Assembly: GCF_000316575.1 (NCBI RefSeq)
Contig: NC_019682.1
Location: 1,798,001-1,862,000, forward strand
Direction: 5' to 3'
Origin: Calothrix sp. PCC 7507
GTDB lineage: Bacteria; Cyanobacteriota; Cyanobacteriia; Cyanobacteriales; Nostocaceae
Length of the DNA: 64,000 bases
This document shows, piece after piece, positions 1-8,858 of the stretch (its first letter is position 1; the number at the start of each line of letters is the position of its first letter). A program made the position numbers and the translations under genes. The notes beneath the pieces were generated by a model. That model was not told the DNA's origin. It saw nothing but the letters and a program-made list of their open reading frames with translations, and did not search any database.

Positions 1-1337
1 GCCGCTGCTAACTCATCAACGGTGTGATTAGGAGATGTGAGAGCATAAAACAACATCAGATTTGGGTATTTATCTCCAGGGAAACCGCTGAAACCTTCAG
101 CATTGAGTGCTAAACGCTGCTGTTCTACCAAAGATTTATACAGCCTTGATGTCCGTCCATCACTTAATAAACTGCCAATAATTTCATAAACAGCGTTATC
201 TGGATCGTTGATTGCTGGACGGTGATAGCCTTCTAAATACCAGGGTTGGGAAGGTAGCTGTAAAGTTACTGATCGCGTTTGTGTTTGCTTTGGTTCGGCT
301 GTAATTTTTACCTGGGCTTTCGGTTTGGCTGGATAGCGTCCAAAGTAAGTTTTGGCGAGTTTTTTCACCTCAGCTGGGTTAACATCACCGACAATAGCGA
401 TCGCTAAATTACTGGGTACATAGTGAGTGTCAAAAAACTTCTGCACATCGTCTGGCGTTAAGCTGCGGATATCTTCGTCATAACCAATCACCGGACGTCT
501 GTAGGGATGGACTTTGTAAGCTGCATCGATAAACTTTTCGATCATCAAGCCAATCGGCGAATTCTCCACCCGCATCCGGCGTTCTTCTAGAATCACATCT
601 TTCTCTTTATAAAACTCACGCCGAATCACCGGATCGAGAAATCTATCTGATTCTAGTGACATCCACAATTCCAACTTATTAGCCGGAAAACTATACATGT
701 AACGTGTGGCTTCAGTAGATGTATTAGCATTTAACCCCACACCTCCGGCTTGTTCCACAATTTGTCCCAGCTCGTTTTGCTTGACTAGCTTGACTGCTTG
801 TGATTCTACTTGTTTAAACTCTTGCTGTAACTGAGTGAGTTTTTCTTTTGAACCATTAACCTTTGCTATTTTAATTTGAGCATCCAACCGCTCTAAACTT
901 TCTAGGAGAGGTTTTTCGGCTTTGTAATCTGTTGTACCAATGCGCGTTGTGCCTTTAAAAGCTAAATGCTCCAAAAAGTGTGCCACACCAGTTTTACCAT
1001 CCGGCTCATCCACGCCACCGACATCAGCATAGGTAAGAAAAGAAACAACAGGCGCTTGATGTCGTTCTAAAACAATGAACTTCAAACCATTGTCGAGGCG
1101 AAACTCAGTTAATTGCTTAATCACCCGATCCAAGTAGGGTTGGATTGAACTAGTTTTTGTAGGTTGCTGCGTTCTTTGAGGAGGAGGTGCTGTCTGAGTT
1201 TGAGCTAGAGCAACTTCTGGTAGCAATCCCCACCACAGGATGATTAAAGCGCACAAAGTGACAACTAACCGATGTATTGTGACAGATACTTGGTTTGAAC
1301 GAGCTAAGATTATGCGAAAGCGGCTAGTCTGATTCAT
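1..1337 (-). CDS. M16 family zinc protease (3' end outside window)
   Basis: A partial gene that reads off the left edge; the ATG is at 1337. The product starts with a basic N-terminus and a hydrophobic stretch ending VALAQ, a signal peptide that predicts an exported protease. About 100 residues further on is HFLEHLAFKG, the inverted zinc motif HxxEH of M16 peptidases (pitrilysin/PqqL type). Downstream text such as SNLAIAIVGDVNP fits the end of the first M16 domain. Family members degrade peptides in the periplasm, often as two-domain proteins of 450-900 residues, so up to half may be missing here. It is divergent from the tetR-type gene at 1487. The family is clear; the substrate is unknown. 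Confidence 0.88.
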   Translation of the reverse strand, partial: MNQTSRFRIILARSNQVSVTIHRLVVTLCALIILWWGLLPEVALAQTQTAPPPQRTQQPTKTSSIQPYLDRVIKQLTEFRLDNGLKFIVLERHQAPVVSFLTYADVGGVDEPDGKTGVAHFLEHLAFKGTTRIGTTDYKAEKPLLESLERLDAQIKIAKVNGSKEKLTQLQQEFKQVESQAVKLVKQNELGQIVEQAGGVGLNANTSTEATRYMYSFPANKLELWMSLESDRFLDPVIRREFYKEKDVILEERRMRVENSPIGLMIEKFIDAAYKVHPYRRPVIGYDEDIRSLTPDDVQKFFDTHYVPSNLAIAIVGDVNPAEVKKLAKTYFGRYPAKPKAQVKITAEPKQTQTRSVTLQLPSQPWYLEGYHRPAINDPDNAVYEIIGSLLSDGRTSRLYKSLVEQQRLALNAEGFSGFPGDKYPNLMLFYALTSPNHTVDELAA

Positions 1338-1486
1338 AAGCAACAACTGAAGTAAAGTTCTACAACCTGAAAAACAAGCTAATAGCCTTGAGGCGTTAAT
1401 CTTGTATTAAGCTTTATCTGCTTTTTGTACTGCACGTTAGACAATATTGCTACAAGTCGTGTTCCGACGATCTCACAATAAATACT

Positions 1487-2101
1487 ATGCGAGTTTTTAA
1501 TTCTCCCCCACCTTCAGAAGCACAAACGCGTACCCGCATTCTCAGCGCAGCACAGCGATTGTTTGCTGCTCAGGGTTTTGATGGCACTACTACCCGCGAC
1601 TTAGCACAAGCAGCAGGTGTCGCTGAGGGTACTCTGTTTCGTCATTTTCCCAATAAAAAGGCCATTTTGGTGGAAGTAGCCACTAGTGGATGGGTGGAAA
1701 TTCTCACAGATTTGCTCACAGAATTGAGTGAGATGGGCAGCTATAAAGCTGTAGCACAGGTTATGCGTCGCCGGATGTGGAATTTACAAAAAAATGCCGA
1801 AATGATGCGCGTTTGTTTCATGGAAGTGCAGTTTCACCCCGACTTGCGCGATCGCATTCAATTAGAAGTCATTACTAAAATGACTGATGTCGCTGAAGCT
1901 TTCTTTCAAACCGCAATGGACAGAGGTATTTATCGACAAATGGATGCCAAACTTGTCGCCAAGGTGTTTTTAGGAATGTTTGCAGTTGCAGGTTTTTCTG
2001 ACAAAACCATCATGGAACCCGACGCTTCTCCCCAAGAAATGCAGCAAATGGCAGAAGGACTCGCTGAGATTTTTCTCAATGGGGTTTTAGTTAAGGAATA
2101 G
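1487..2101 (+). CDS. TetR/AcrR family transcriptional regulator
   Basis: A 204-residue protein with a TetR N-terminal helix-turn-helix at about residues 14-60. It reads RTRILSAAQRLFAAQGFDG, then TTTRDLAQAAGVAEGTLFRHF, the classic recognition helix followed by the F-x-N-K turn. The helical C-terminal half, presumably the ligand and dimer domain, has no motif that names an inducer. The gene is divergent from the M16 protease with about 150 bp between the two starts, so that intergenic region is a natural place for its operator, although no clean palindrome was seen there. The ligand and target genes cannot be read from sequence. Confidence 0.9.
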   Translation: MRVFNSPPPSEAQTRTRILSAAQRLFAAQGFDGTTTRDLAQAAGVAEGTLFRHFPNKKAILVEVATSGWVEILTDLLTELSEMGSYKAVAQVMRRRMWNLQKNAEMMRVCFMEVQFHPDLRDRIQLEVITKMTDVAEAFFQTAMDRGIYRQMDAKLVAKVFLGMFAVAGFSDKTIMEPDASPQEMQQMAEGLAEIFLNGVLVKE

Positions 2102-2128
2102 GGGATTGGGGATTGGGAATAGTATTTT

Positions 2129-2557
2129 TTACTCAGCACTCATAATTGTTCTTGCTTGTTGAATCCATTGTTGCACTAGCTCAATTGCTGGACATAAATC
2201 TCGCCGCTGCATGGTTGCTACCTGGAAACGCATAATCTGTTTGTGTAATCTGTGATTGGGAGTCTGCGCCAACTGAGCTACTGAACCAATACCCGCATGT
2301 AATAATAAGCCACAATATTGTGTGCCAACGCTGGGAATCCGCGCCAAATCGGCTAAAGCCAACCATTTATTTACATACTGAAGATGGATTTGTAATTTAT
2401 TAGATAACGCGACTCTTGCTTCTAGAGTTCTCCCTTGTTTAACTAGTACTTCTGTAGTTTGAATCCCACAATTTTTTAGTTGGGATTGTTCGTCTTGGCT
2501 CAATCCAGGTAATTGCTCAATTGGCCAGTCACAAGATGTGAGGATTTTATGGGGCAT
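2129..2557 (-). CDS. DUF4332 family protein
   Basis: A 142-residue protein with two helix-hairpin-helix-like segments. The first is LPGLSQDEQSQLKNCGI near residues 17-33; the second is LARIPSVGTQYCGLLLHAGI near residues 71-90. These are the pattern of DUF4332, a family related to helix-hairpin-helix folds that often bind nucleic acid. Nothing shows a specific activity. It ends 28 bp from the TetR gene, tail to tail, and lies downstream of the histidine kinase at 2672-3973 on the same strand, with a gap of about 115 bp. The family assignment is from pattern recognition. Confidence 0.72.
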   Translation of the reverse strand: MPHKILTSCDWPIEQLPGLSQDEQSQLKNCGIQTTEVLVKQGRTLEARVALSNKLQIHLQYVNKWLALADLARIPSVGTQYCGLLLHAGIGSVAQLAQTPNHRLHKQIMRFQVATMQRRDLCPAIELVQQWIQQARTIMSAE

Positions 2558-2671
2558 AGGGAATTAGGAATGGTGAAGAAAAATATAAAACGTTCACCAA
2601 GCGTATAGGGATATAAATAAATTGTAATCGCTACGGGAGGAATAAATCCTCAAGAATTCACTTCTTTACTT

Positions 2672-3973
2672 CTAATAATCCGTTTTAATTGGCAGTTGAA
2701 TCAAAAACTCTGTACCTTGCAAAAAATCCGATATAAAATTTAATTCGCCTCCATGTTTATCTATAATTTGGTAGCTAATCGCCATTCCTAAACCTATACC
2801 TGAGCCAACATCTTTAGTTGTAAAGAAGGGGTCAAATATTTTTTTCTTTACTTCTTCTGTCATCCCACAGCCGTTATCAGCAATCCGAATAATTAATTTA
2901 TTGGTGTCTAAAAGTTTAGTGTAAATGCGAATTTGAGGATTATTATTTAACGGTTTTTGATTTCCAGTCTCTTTTACCTTAGTACTTGACAGATTACAAC
3001 CATGCACTGACTCTTTCAAAGTATCTATGGCATTAGATAAAATATTCATAAACACTTGATTTATTTGTCCTGGATAACAATATATTTTAGGCAAATTACC
3101 GTATTCTTTAATCACTTGAATATCGGGATGATTTCCTTCACCTTTCAAACGACTTTGCAACAATGAGAGAGTACTATCAATACCTTCGTGAATATCGACT
3201 TGCTTGATTTCGGCTTCATCAAGCCGTGAGAAGTTGCGTAATGATAATACTAAATTACTGATGCGGTTGGCTCCTGTGACTATAGAAGATAATATGCTCG
3301 GTAAGTCCTCTCTAATAAAATCGACATCAATTTTATTACTGAAAGCTTGAATTTCTGTTACTTGTTGTGGATAGCACTCCTGATAAAGCGAAATCAATTT
3401 GAGCAAATCGGTAATATATTCCTTAACAATCAGAGCATTACCATAAATGAAATTAATTGGGTTGTTAATTTCATGAGCAAGTCCTGCAACTAATTGTCCC
3501 AAAGAAGACATTTTTTCGGTGTGAATTAGTTGAGTTTGCGTATCTGCAAGTTCTTTGAGAGTGAGTTTCAGTTGGCTATTAGCTATCTCCAGTTGTGCTG
3601 GACTTGGCAAAGCTAGTGCCTGGGGAATTATCGGCACTAAAGTCAGAGCCGTATAAACTGATATGAAAGCAGTAAAAGCTTTGATGAAACCAGATAGCCA
3701 ATAAGTAGGATGCCAAAGCGTCCATATTTCCATTATGTGGGTTGTACCACAGGAAATAATGAAAGCTCCAAATAATAACAGTATTGATTTAAAGGGTAAA
3801 TCTTCACGCTTGCGGACGAAGTAAACAAGGGCGATGGGAATAGAAAAATAAGCAAGGGCAATTAAAGAATCTGATATAATGTGTAACCACACTAAGCCCG
3901 TTTTCCAGAGGTAACAATGTCCATGTGGAATAAATAAGCCATCTGCAAAAAGGCTTTGTAATAGTTTCAGCAT
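2672..3973 (-). CDS. Ethylene-receptor-like sensor histidine kinase
   Basis: A 433-residue membrane histidine kinase. Its first ~110 residues form three hydrophobic helices that match the ethylene-binding domain of plant ETR1. LIALAYFSIP sits in helix 1 and FIISCGTTHIMEIW in helix 2. Asp35, Tyr42, Cys75 and His79 fall exactly ten residues after the ETR1 residues Asp25, Tyr32, Cys65 and His69; in ETR1 the Cys and His ligate copper. A coiled region follows, then the H-box GLAHEINNPINF (His167), the N-box NQVFMNILSNAID, and the G-boxes IADNGCGM and GSGIGLGMAISYQI. There is no GAF or receiver domain, so the partner response regulator must lie elsewhere. Synechocystis has a characterised homologue type (SynEtr1). 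Ethylene binding here is inferred from the conserved ligands. Confidence 0.9.
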   Translation of the reverse strand: MLKLLQSLFADGLFIPHGHCYLWKTGLVWLHIISDSLIALAYFSIPIALVYFVRKREDLPFKSILLLFGAFIISCGTTHIMEIWTLWHPTYWLSGFIKAFTAFISVYTALTLVPIIPQALALPSPAQLEIANSQLKLTLKELADTQTQLIHTEKMSSLGQLVAGLAHEINNPINFIYGNALIVKEYITDLLKLISLYQECYPQQVTEIQAFSNKIDVDFIREDLPSILSSIVTGANRISNLVLSLRNFSRLDEAEIKQVDIHEGIDSTLSLLQSRLKGEGNHPDIQVIKEYGNLPKIYCYPGQINQVFMNILSNAIDTLKESVHGCNLSSTKVKETGNQKPLNNNPQIRIYTKLLDTNKLIIRIADNGCGMTEEVKKKIFDPFFTTKDVGSGIGLGMAISYQIIDKHGGELNFISDFLQGTEFLIQLPIKTDY

Positions 3974-4099
3974 ATTTTATCTAGCGAGTATACTTTTCCT
4001 AAGTAGGAATGACAGATTATACTCGCCATACACAGAAACGTCTGTATACAGAAATGACTGTAGTATTCAAACAATAATGACATGAAAAATGACAAATGA

Positions 4100-4897
4100 C
4101 TAAGTAGTTAATTCTCCCCGCATTACAGTAACAGCTTGTCCGGAAAGAAAGACGCGATCGCCACCTGTATAATGTACCTTGACTACTCCGCCACGACTTG
4201 ATGCTTGATAAGCTAAGAAATCATCTTTATGCAGGCGATCGCGCCAAAACGGAGCTAGACAACAATGGGCCGCTCCAGTCACGGGGTCTTCATTAACCCC
4301 TAATGCCGGTGCAAAGAAGCGAGAGACGAAATCGTATTGGGAATTATAATTAGTGCCACTAGTGACGATTAAATCAGCTATAGGCAATGTTTTTAGTAAC
4401 TGGAAGTTAGGCTGTAATTTTCGCACCAACTCTTCAGACTCCAACTCCACCAGATAGCCTAAAGAATTCTGCAACACAGACTTGTATGGTACACCCAAAG
4501 CTTCGTCTAGTTCTGGCGGCGCAACTGTTGCTTGTGAGTGATTCACAGGAAAATCTAACTCAATCCACGCACCTTTTTTCTTAGCAATCAATACTCCGCT
4601 TTTAGTGAAGAAACGCGCCACTTCATCTGGTAAAAGATGTCCCTCTGACCACAATACATGGGCGCTAGCTAAGGTAGCATGTCCACAAAGCGGTACTTCC
4701 ACCGTTGGTGTAAACCAACGCAGATTGAACCCATTCTCCTGTCTCACAAGAAAAGCCGTCTCAGATAAATTCATCTCTAGCGCCACATTCTGCATCCAGC
4801 CATCATCCGCAGCAGCAACCAGAACACAAACAGCCGCCGGGTTTCCCGCAAAGCGTGTATTAGTAAAAGCATCTACCTGAGTAATAATTTGTCCCAT
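4100..4897 (-). CDS. PhzF family isomerase/epimerase-like protein
   Basis: A 265-residue protein with the PhzF signature at both ends. The N-terminus reads QVDAFTNTRFAGNPAAVCVL, followed by NLSETAFL with the conserved acidic residue of the active site. Then comes LRWFTPTVEVPLCGHATLASAH, and near the C-terminus EDPVTGAAHCCLAPFW. The family folds like diaminopimelate epimerase and catalyses isomerisation of small molecules; PhzF itself acts in phenazine synthesis. No phenazine genes are nearby, so the substrate is unknown. Members are usually 260-300 residues, so this one is full length. It stands alone between the sensor kinase and csaB. Confidence 0.9.
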   Translation of the reverse strand: MGQIITQVDAFTNTRFAGNPAAVCVLVAAADDGWMQNVALEMNLSETAFLVRQENGFNLRWFTPTVEVPLCGHATLASAHVLWSEGHLLPDEVARFFTKSGVLIAKKKGAWIELDFPVNHSQATVAPPELDEALGVPYKSVLQNSLGYLVELESEELVRKLQPNFQLLKTLPIADLIVTSGTNYNSQYDFVSRFFAPALGVNEDPVTGAAHCCLAPFWRDRLHKDDFLAYQASSRGGVVKVHYTGGDRVFLSGQAVTVMRGELTT

Positions 4898-5188
4898 ATC
4901 ACCCTAATTCCTAAATTGGTATACTTAATCGTGGCTACACTCAATATGCAAGTTAGCAGCATTCAATATCTGAATCTATGGCATCTTTAGAGATTTTGGT
5001 GAAATGCGATCGCTTCTACTAAATAAAAAATCCCTGCTTCTCACAGAATGTTTTAAAAAGGTCTTTCCATGTCATGTTGTAGGCGCTAGCCTTAGAGCAG
5101 GGTAACATCTCAGTATGCGCCCAAAACCTAATTATACCTTCTCGGACTTTTCAAACATCCTCTTAGGCTGGCTCGGCGTTGAACAACT
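4898..5188. repeat. Intergenic region with a lone MITE end
   Basis: No gene is seen here. Positions 5146-5166 are the exact reverse complement of 20113-20133, the left end of a MITE-like element between ftsQ and ftsZ. Only this one end is found in this gap, so it is a remnant or a solo terminal repeat that belongs to a dispersed family. Confidence 0.6.
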
Positions 5189-6238
5189 TTAATGACTCAA
5201 AGCTTCACTCAATAAATCACGATGCATTAAAGCCCGATCTACCAAAGATTGAATTTGATCAGGTGAAAGCGGATCACCATTAGCGTAATGCTCCATCCAA
5301 GTCTTACTAATGACATTCGGATCATCTGGCAACATTGCCAAATCCCACCCAGGCATTTCTAAATCTTCCATTAAGCGATTTACCTTGGGGTCATAACTAA
5401 GCGCAAAACAGCGACACCCTTCAGCAGCAGCCATAATCAAGCTGTGCAGACGCATCCCAATTGCCATTTCTACGCCCTTAAACACACCTTTTAAAAGCTG
5501 CGGATCTTCCAGACACAAAATTTTGCTGACATTTTTCAAATGGGGTTGAATGGCTTGGGCAATGCTTAAATCTTCACTTTTTTGAAATGGCAATAATAAA
5601 ATAAAGGCTTGTGTGGCTTTTTGAAAGTCAACTAAAGCACGAGTCAAATTAGCCAAGCGTGTTTCTGTAAGTTGGGGATGCGATCGCAAAGTCACCGCCA
5701 CTCTAGGTGCAGGTAAATCCCAAAGTCTCGGTACTGGCTTAGATGACAGCGCCCAAACCGGATCAGGTGCCAAGATAAACGGAATTTGCCAATCAGATAA
5801 TAAAGCGGCACTAGCGCGATCGCGCACACTAACTCTGGTACAATATCCGAAGGAGTATTGTGCCAACCAACGAGTCGGGGCACGTTTTAGAGGGCCAATA
5901 CCCTGCGCCCAAGCCACAGTTTTCAAACCCATTTTTTGTGCCAATGCCATCAACCCCCCATAATAAAAAGGGCTAATGGTACTAGTAACATCTTGAATTA
6001 AACTCCCACCACCCCAGATAAAAGCATCACAAGAACGCAAAGCTTGCAGTACGGGTGCAACAGCCATGCGATCGTAGGATTCCACACCATAGCGATCGCG
6101 GGTTTCTTCAGGATTACCAGACAAAACTACAGGCGTGACATGGGGTGGGAGCATTTGCAAAAGCGTTGCTAACAAAGCTTCATCACCACCATTACCTTTT
6201 CCGTAATACCCAGACAACAACGCCCGCATTGGTTTCAT
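5189..6238 (-). CDS. csaB: Polysaccharide pyruvyl transferase CsaB
   Basis: A 349-residue protein starting at ATG 6238 (MKPMRALLSGYYGKGNGGDE). A TTG two codons upstream is also in frame but less likely. The start GYYGKGNGGDEALL and the later IWGGGSLIQD and GMRLHSLIMAAAEGC are hallmarks of the pyruvyl transferase family, which has a GT-B-like fold and a conserved Arg-Leu-His. CsaB adds ketal-pyruvate to cell-wall-linked polysaccharide; in Bacillus this anchors S-layer proteins with SLH domains. In cyanobacteria a similar envelope role is presumed. No partner CsaA or SLH protein is in the window. Family length agrees. Confidence 0.9.
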   Translation of the reverse strand: MKPMRALLSGYYGKGNGGDEALLATLLQMLPPHVTPVVLSGNPEETRDRYGVESYDRMAVAPVLQALRSCDAFIWGGGSLIQDVTSTISPFYYGGLMALAQKMGLKTVAWAQGIGPLKRAPTRWLAQYSFGYCTRVSVRDRASAALLSDWQIPFILAPDPVWALSSKPVPRLWDLPAPRVAVTLRSHPQLTETRLANLTRALVDFQKATQAFILLLPFQKSEDLSIAQAIQPHLKNVSKILCLEDPQLLKGVFKGVEMAIGMRLHSLIMAAAEGCRCFALSYDPKVNRLMEDLEMPGWDLAMLPDDPNVISKTWMEHYANGDPLSPDQIQSLVDRALMHRDLLSEALSH

Positions 6239-6397
6239 TTTCAATTTTGGATTTTAAGCTTATCAAGTTTTTCGCCCCTGAACATCCCCCACTTACCAGA
6301 GATGTCAGATGTCATGGCTGTCATACCATCTGTGAAAATCAGAATTCCCTTGTGAGAAGATGAGATTGTGGAGAAAAAGAACAAAGGAAAATAAATC

Positions 6398-6452
6398 CTC
6401 ACCCTTGACTCCTGACCCTTGACTCTTGACTCCCAACTCCCGACTCCCAACT
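6398..6452. repeat. Heptameric short tandem repeats (STRR)
   Basis: Degenerate 7-bp units of the type TTGACTC / CCAACTC / CCGACTC run up to the start of the next gene. This is the short tandemly repeated repetitive class typical of Nostoc-type genomes. It occupies most of the gap between csaB and the DUF2499 gene. Confidence 0.8.
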
Positions 6453-6457
6453 AAATT

Positions 6458-6781
6458 ATGCACGCCCTTTCGATTCCCACCTGGATAATTCATGTTTCTA
6501 GCGTGATTGAGTGGATTGCCGCCATTTGGTTAATCTGGACATACGGCGAACTCACTAGCAACCGCACTTGGTGGGGATTGTCCCTTGCCATGTTACCCGC
6601 TTTGGTCAGCGCCATGTGTGCCTGCACTTGGCACTATTTCGACAACGCCCAATCTTTAGAATGGTTAGTAACACTCCAGGCTACCATGACCTTAGTTGGT
6701 AATTTTACAATGTGGGCAGCTGCTGTGTGGATTTGGCGTTCTGCCCAGCCTGCCAGTAAATCAGTGAACAGTGAACAGTGA
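6458..6781 (+). CDS. DUF2499 membrane protein
   Basis: A 107-residue integral membrane protein with three hydrophobic segments. The N-terminus MHALSIPTWIIHVSSVIEW and the WHYFDN segment are characteristic of DUF2499, a family confined to cyanobacteria and plastids whose function is unknown to me. It is followed 69 bp later by a DUF3593 gene, its usual neighbour, so the two likely act together in a membrane. The last six residues SVNSEQ and the stop codon lie inside a heptameric repeat (CAGTGAA units), so the true ancestral C-terminus has been replaced or extended. Confidence 0.85.
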   Translation: MHALSIPTWIIHVSSVIEWIAAIWLIWTYGELTSNRTWWGLSLAMLPALVSAMCACTWHYFDNAQSLEWLVTLQATMTLVGNFTMWAAAVWIWRSAQPASKSVNSEQ

Positions 6782-6801
6782 ACAGTGAACAGTAAATCAG
6801 T
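6763..6801 (+). repeat. STRR overlapping the end of the DUF2499 gene
   Basis: Five tandem 7-bp units of type CAGTGAA/CAGTAAA begin inside the coding region and carry its stop codon. The unit is related to the CAGTGAA array at 7136-7156. Confidence 0.85.
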
Positions 6802-6850
6802 GAACTTGATAACTGATAACTGTTGTAGTCCAAACTATTAAATCAGAGCA

Positions 6851-7153
6851 ATGATGTCAAAAGAAACCCTATTTGCCCTTTCACTGTTTCCCTATTTGGG
6901 TTTCTTGTGGTTTATTAGCCGCAGTAAACTAATGCCGCGTTTGGCGCTATATGGATTTTACGGCACTCTGGTATTCGTCGGTGTCACCATACCCGCCGGG
7001 ATATATGCCAAATTGCATTATCAAGAATCCTTAGCAAATGTCGATTGGTTACATGGCGGTGCTGAAGTGTTTTTGACGCTTTCTAACATTTTGGTTGTGC
7101 TGGGTTTTTGGCAAGCTGTGAAACAATTAAAATCAGTGAACAGTGAACAGTGA
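6851..7153 (+). CDS. DUF3593 membrane protein
   Basis: A 100-residue protein with three membrane segments. It opens with SKETLFALSLFPYLGFLWF and contains PAGIYAKLHY and DWLHGGAEVFLTLSN, the pattern of the cyanobacterial/plastid family DUF3593. It lies directly downstream of DUF2499 on the same strand and is probably cotranscribed with it. Two adjacent ATG codons (6851 and 6854) could start it. As in its neighbour, the last six residues are SVNSEQ and the stop is supplied by a CAGTGAA heptamer array. The function is unknown. Confidence 0.85.
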   Translation: MMSKETLFALSLFPYLGFLWFISRSKLMPRLALYGFYGTLVFVGVTIPAGIYAKLHYQESLANVDWLHGGAEVFLTLSNILVVLGFWQAVKQLKSVNSEQ

Positions 7154-7231
7154 ACAGTTATCTAGCTGATGTTGTATTGTTTGAGTACTTAGATAAACCT
7201 GATAACTGATACCTGATACCTGATAACTGAA
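7136..7231. repeat. STRR block upstream of hisA
   Basis: CAGTGAA heptamers at the end of the DUF3593 gene are followed by units of the type CTGATAA/CTGATAC at about 7199-7229. They run up to the hisA ribosome binding site and leave little room for a separate hisA promoter. Confidence 0.75.
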
Positions 7232-7246
7232 TAGAGGATGAGAGGA

Positions 7247-8020
7247 ATGGATGTAATTCCAGCGATTGATTTATTGGCAGGCAATTGTGTGCGACTGTAT
7301 CAGGGAGACTATGAGCGATCGCAGGTTTTTAACGAAAACCCCGTGGATGTTGCCAAACAGTGGGTTGATCAGGGTGCTGCAAAACTACACGTAGTTGATT
7401 TAGATGGTGCGAAAGCAGGTAAGCTGGTTAACTTGAGAGCTATTGAGGCGATCGCCCAAGCAGTGTCAATACCCATTCAAGTAGGCGGGGGACTGCGCGA
7501 TCGCCTCAGTGTACAACAACTGTTTAATATAGGAGTACAGCGGGCAATTCTCGGTACAATCGCCGTAGAGCAACCCCAATTAGTCCAACAACTCTGCCAA
7601 GAATTTCCTGGACAGATTATTATTGGCATTGATGCCCGTAATGGACTAGTAGCGACTCGTGGTTGGTTAGAAACCTCAGAAGTTTTAGCAACCCAACTAG
7701 CAGTACAAATGGCAGAATTAGGCGCAGCCGCGATAATTTATACAGATATTCACCGTGATGGTACTCTCTCAGGACCAAATATAGAAGCTTTACGCGAACT
7801 CGCAGCAGCAATTTCAATACCAGTAATTGCTTCTGGTGGCGTCAGTTCAGTCACCGATCTGTTGAGTTTATTAGCCTTAGAACCACAAGGTGTCACAGGT
7901 GTAATTGTCGGTCGTGCCCTGTATACTGGAGATATTTCCCTCAAAGAAGCATTGCGGGCGATCGGCTCAGGGCGGATTCAAGATATTCCACCCAACCTAG
8001 ATTTTTCTACCTTTGCTTAA
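7247..8020 (+). CDS. hisA: HisA, phosphoribosyl-formimino-AICAR phosphate isomerase
   Basis: HisA converts ProFAR to PRFAR in histidine synthesis, in the cytoplasm. The sequence is a (beta/alpha)8 barrel of 257 residues. It begins [20 protein letters not shown] with the catalytic Asp in AID. VDLDGAK and QVGGGLR follow, then the second catalytic Asp in YTDIHRDGT, and the phosphate-binding ASGGVSS and VIVGRALY. The ATG at 7247 is preferred because AGAGG at 7233-7237 is well spaced from it. An in-frame ATG at 7238 abuts that ribosome site and would add three residues. No other his genes are nearby, which is usual in cyanobacteria. Confidence 0.96.
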   Translation: MDVIPAIDLLAGNCVRLYQGDYERSQVFNENPVDVAKQWVDQGAAKLHVVDLDGAKAGKLVNLRAIEAIAQAVSIPIQVGGGLRDRLSVQQLFNIGVQRAILGTIAVEQPQLVQQLCQEFPGQIIIGIDARNGLVATRGWLETSEVLATQLAVQMAELGAAAIIYTDIHRDGTLSGPNIEALRELAAAISIPVIASGGVSSVTDLLSLLALEPQGVTGVIVGRALYTGDISLKEALRAIGSGRIQDIPPNLDFSTFA

Positions 8021-8441
8021 AATAACTCACCAAATCTGTGGGCAAACAAAATGGTTTGTAGAGACGCGGAATTTCGCATCTCTACAACTAGCGGAATCAC
8101 GGAAAATCTTTGGGTGTGGAGTCTAACCCATAATTCGCCATCTGTATCCTCAAAGCACATGGGATTTCAGGTTAACAGTTGACGGTTAACAGTTATCAGT
8201 CATCAGTTATCCACTCAAAACGCTGATAACTGTTAAAGAACTCTGCTATCATTACGACTTTGATTATTTTTGGGAAATTTCCGGAATACCAATTTATACA
8301 CTTGTAGTTCAAGTTGTAGAGAGTTCACAACCCTTGAGTTTATTCCTCACTTAATACTCAACTGATATAGAAGTCTGCTGTAAGTTTTTTTTGTTTAAAC
8401 ATTAACTTTAGTTACTTATAAATAATGGGTTTCCTTTTTTC

Positions 8442-8477
8442 TAGAGACGTAAAAATCATAGCGTCTCTATTTTTTTT
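8442..8477 (+). terminator. Rho-independent terminator
   Basis: TAGAGACG at 8442-8449 pairs with CGTCTCTA at 8462-8469 and is followed by eight T residues. It is about 420 bp past the hisA stop, far for a direct hisA terminator, so it may end a separate short transcript or a long hisA trailer. Confidence 0.7.
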
Positions 8478-8555
8478 AGGAAAATTATTTAATGGTTTTC
8501 TATAATTACCCTAAAAACTCAAAGATTAAATTGAGGGACGCGATCGCACTCACAC

Positions 8556-8785
8556 GTGTCAACTTAACGTGAAACCCTTGTCAAAAGGTGATTTTTAATT
8601 AACTCACTTACCATCACTCTTCGCGTCACCCCACCCCGGCTTTGCTGACGCAAAGCCTCCCCTCTCCGATGCTTTGGGGAGCCACTTGTGTGGGCGGGTT
8701 TCCCGACTTGAGCAAAGTGGCGTGAGGGGGATTGAGAGGTGGGGTAAAACGCTTGTGGGATCAACGTTTGGACTTAAGTTGACAC
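8556..8785. mobile_element. MITE-like element with 12-bp terminal inverted repeats
   Basis: The ends GTGTCAACTTAA (8556-8567) and TTAAGTTGACAC (8774-8785) are perfect inverted repeats bounding 230 bp. Inside are complementary GC-rich tracts (CACCCCACC near 8627 and GGTGGGG near 8738), so the element can fold into a long hairpin. It encodes no transposase. The same end occurs again near 61058. No clear target duplication was seen. Confidence 0.6.
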
Positions 8786-8858
8786 CAATGGATCGCATCG
8801 CATCCCCGCAAAAACATTCTTGATCCTATAAAACTGCGCTACCTATGCTGTGAGGACG

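Larger units (their letters stand above)
8021..8858. other. 838-bp intergenic region with repeats and a terminator
   Basis: No protein gene is seen. It contains an inverted repeat at 8056-8087 (13-bp arms, one mismatch, around GTAGAGA), STRR-like units at 8172-8235, an orphan terminator at 8442-8477 and a MITE-like element at 8556-8785. The stretch 8280-8440 is free of repeats and ends in the terminator, so a short RNA could come from it, but no RNA family is recognised. Confidence 0.6.

Noticed and set aside
8564-8798. Two short minus-strand frames
   Set aside because: They are contained in the MITE-like element and translate its palindromic arms.
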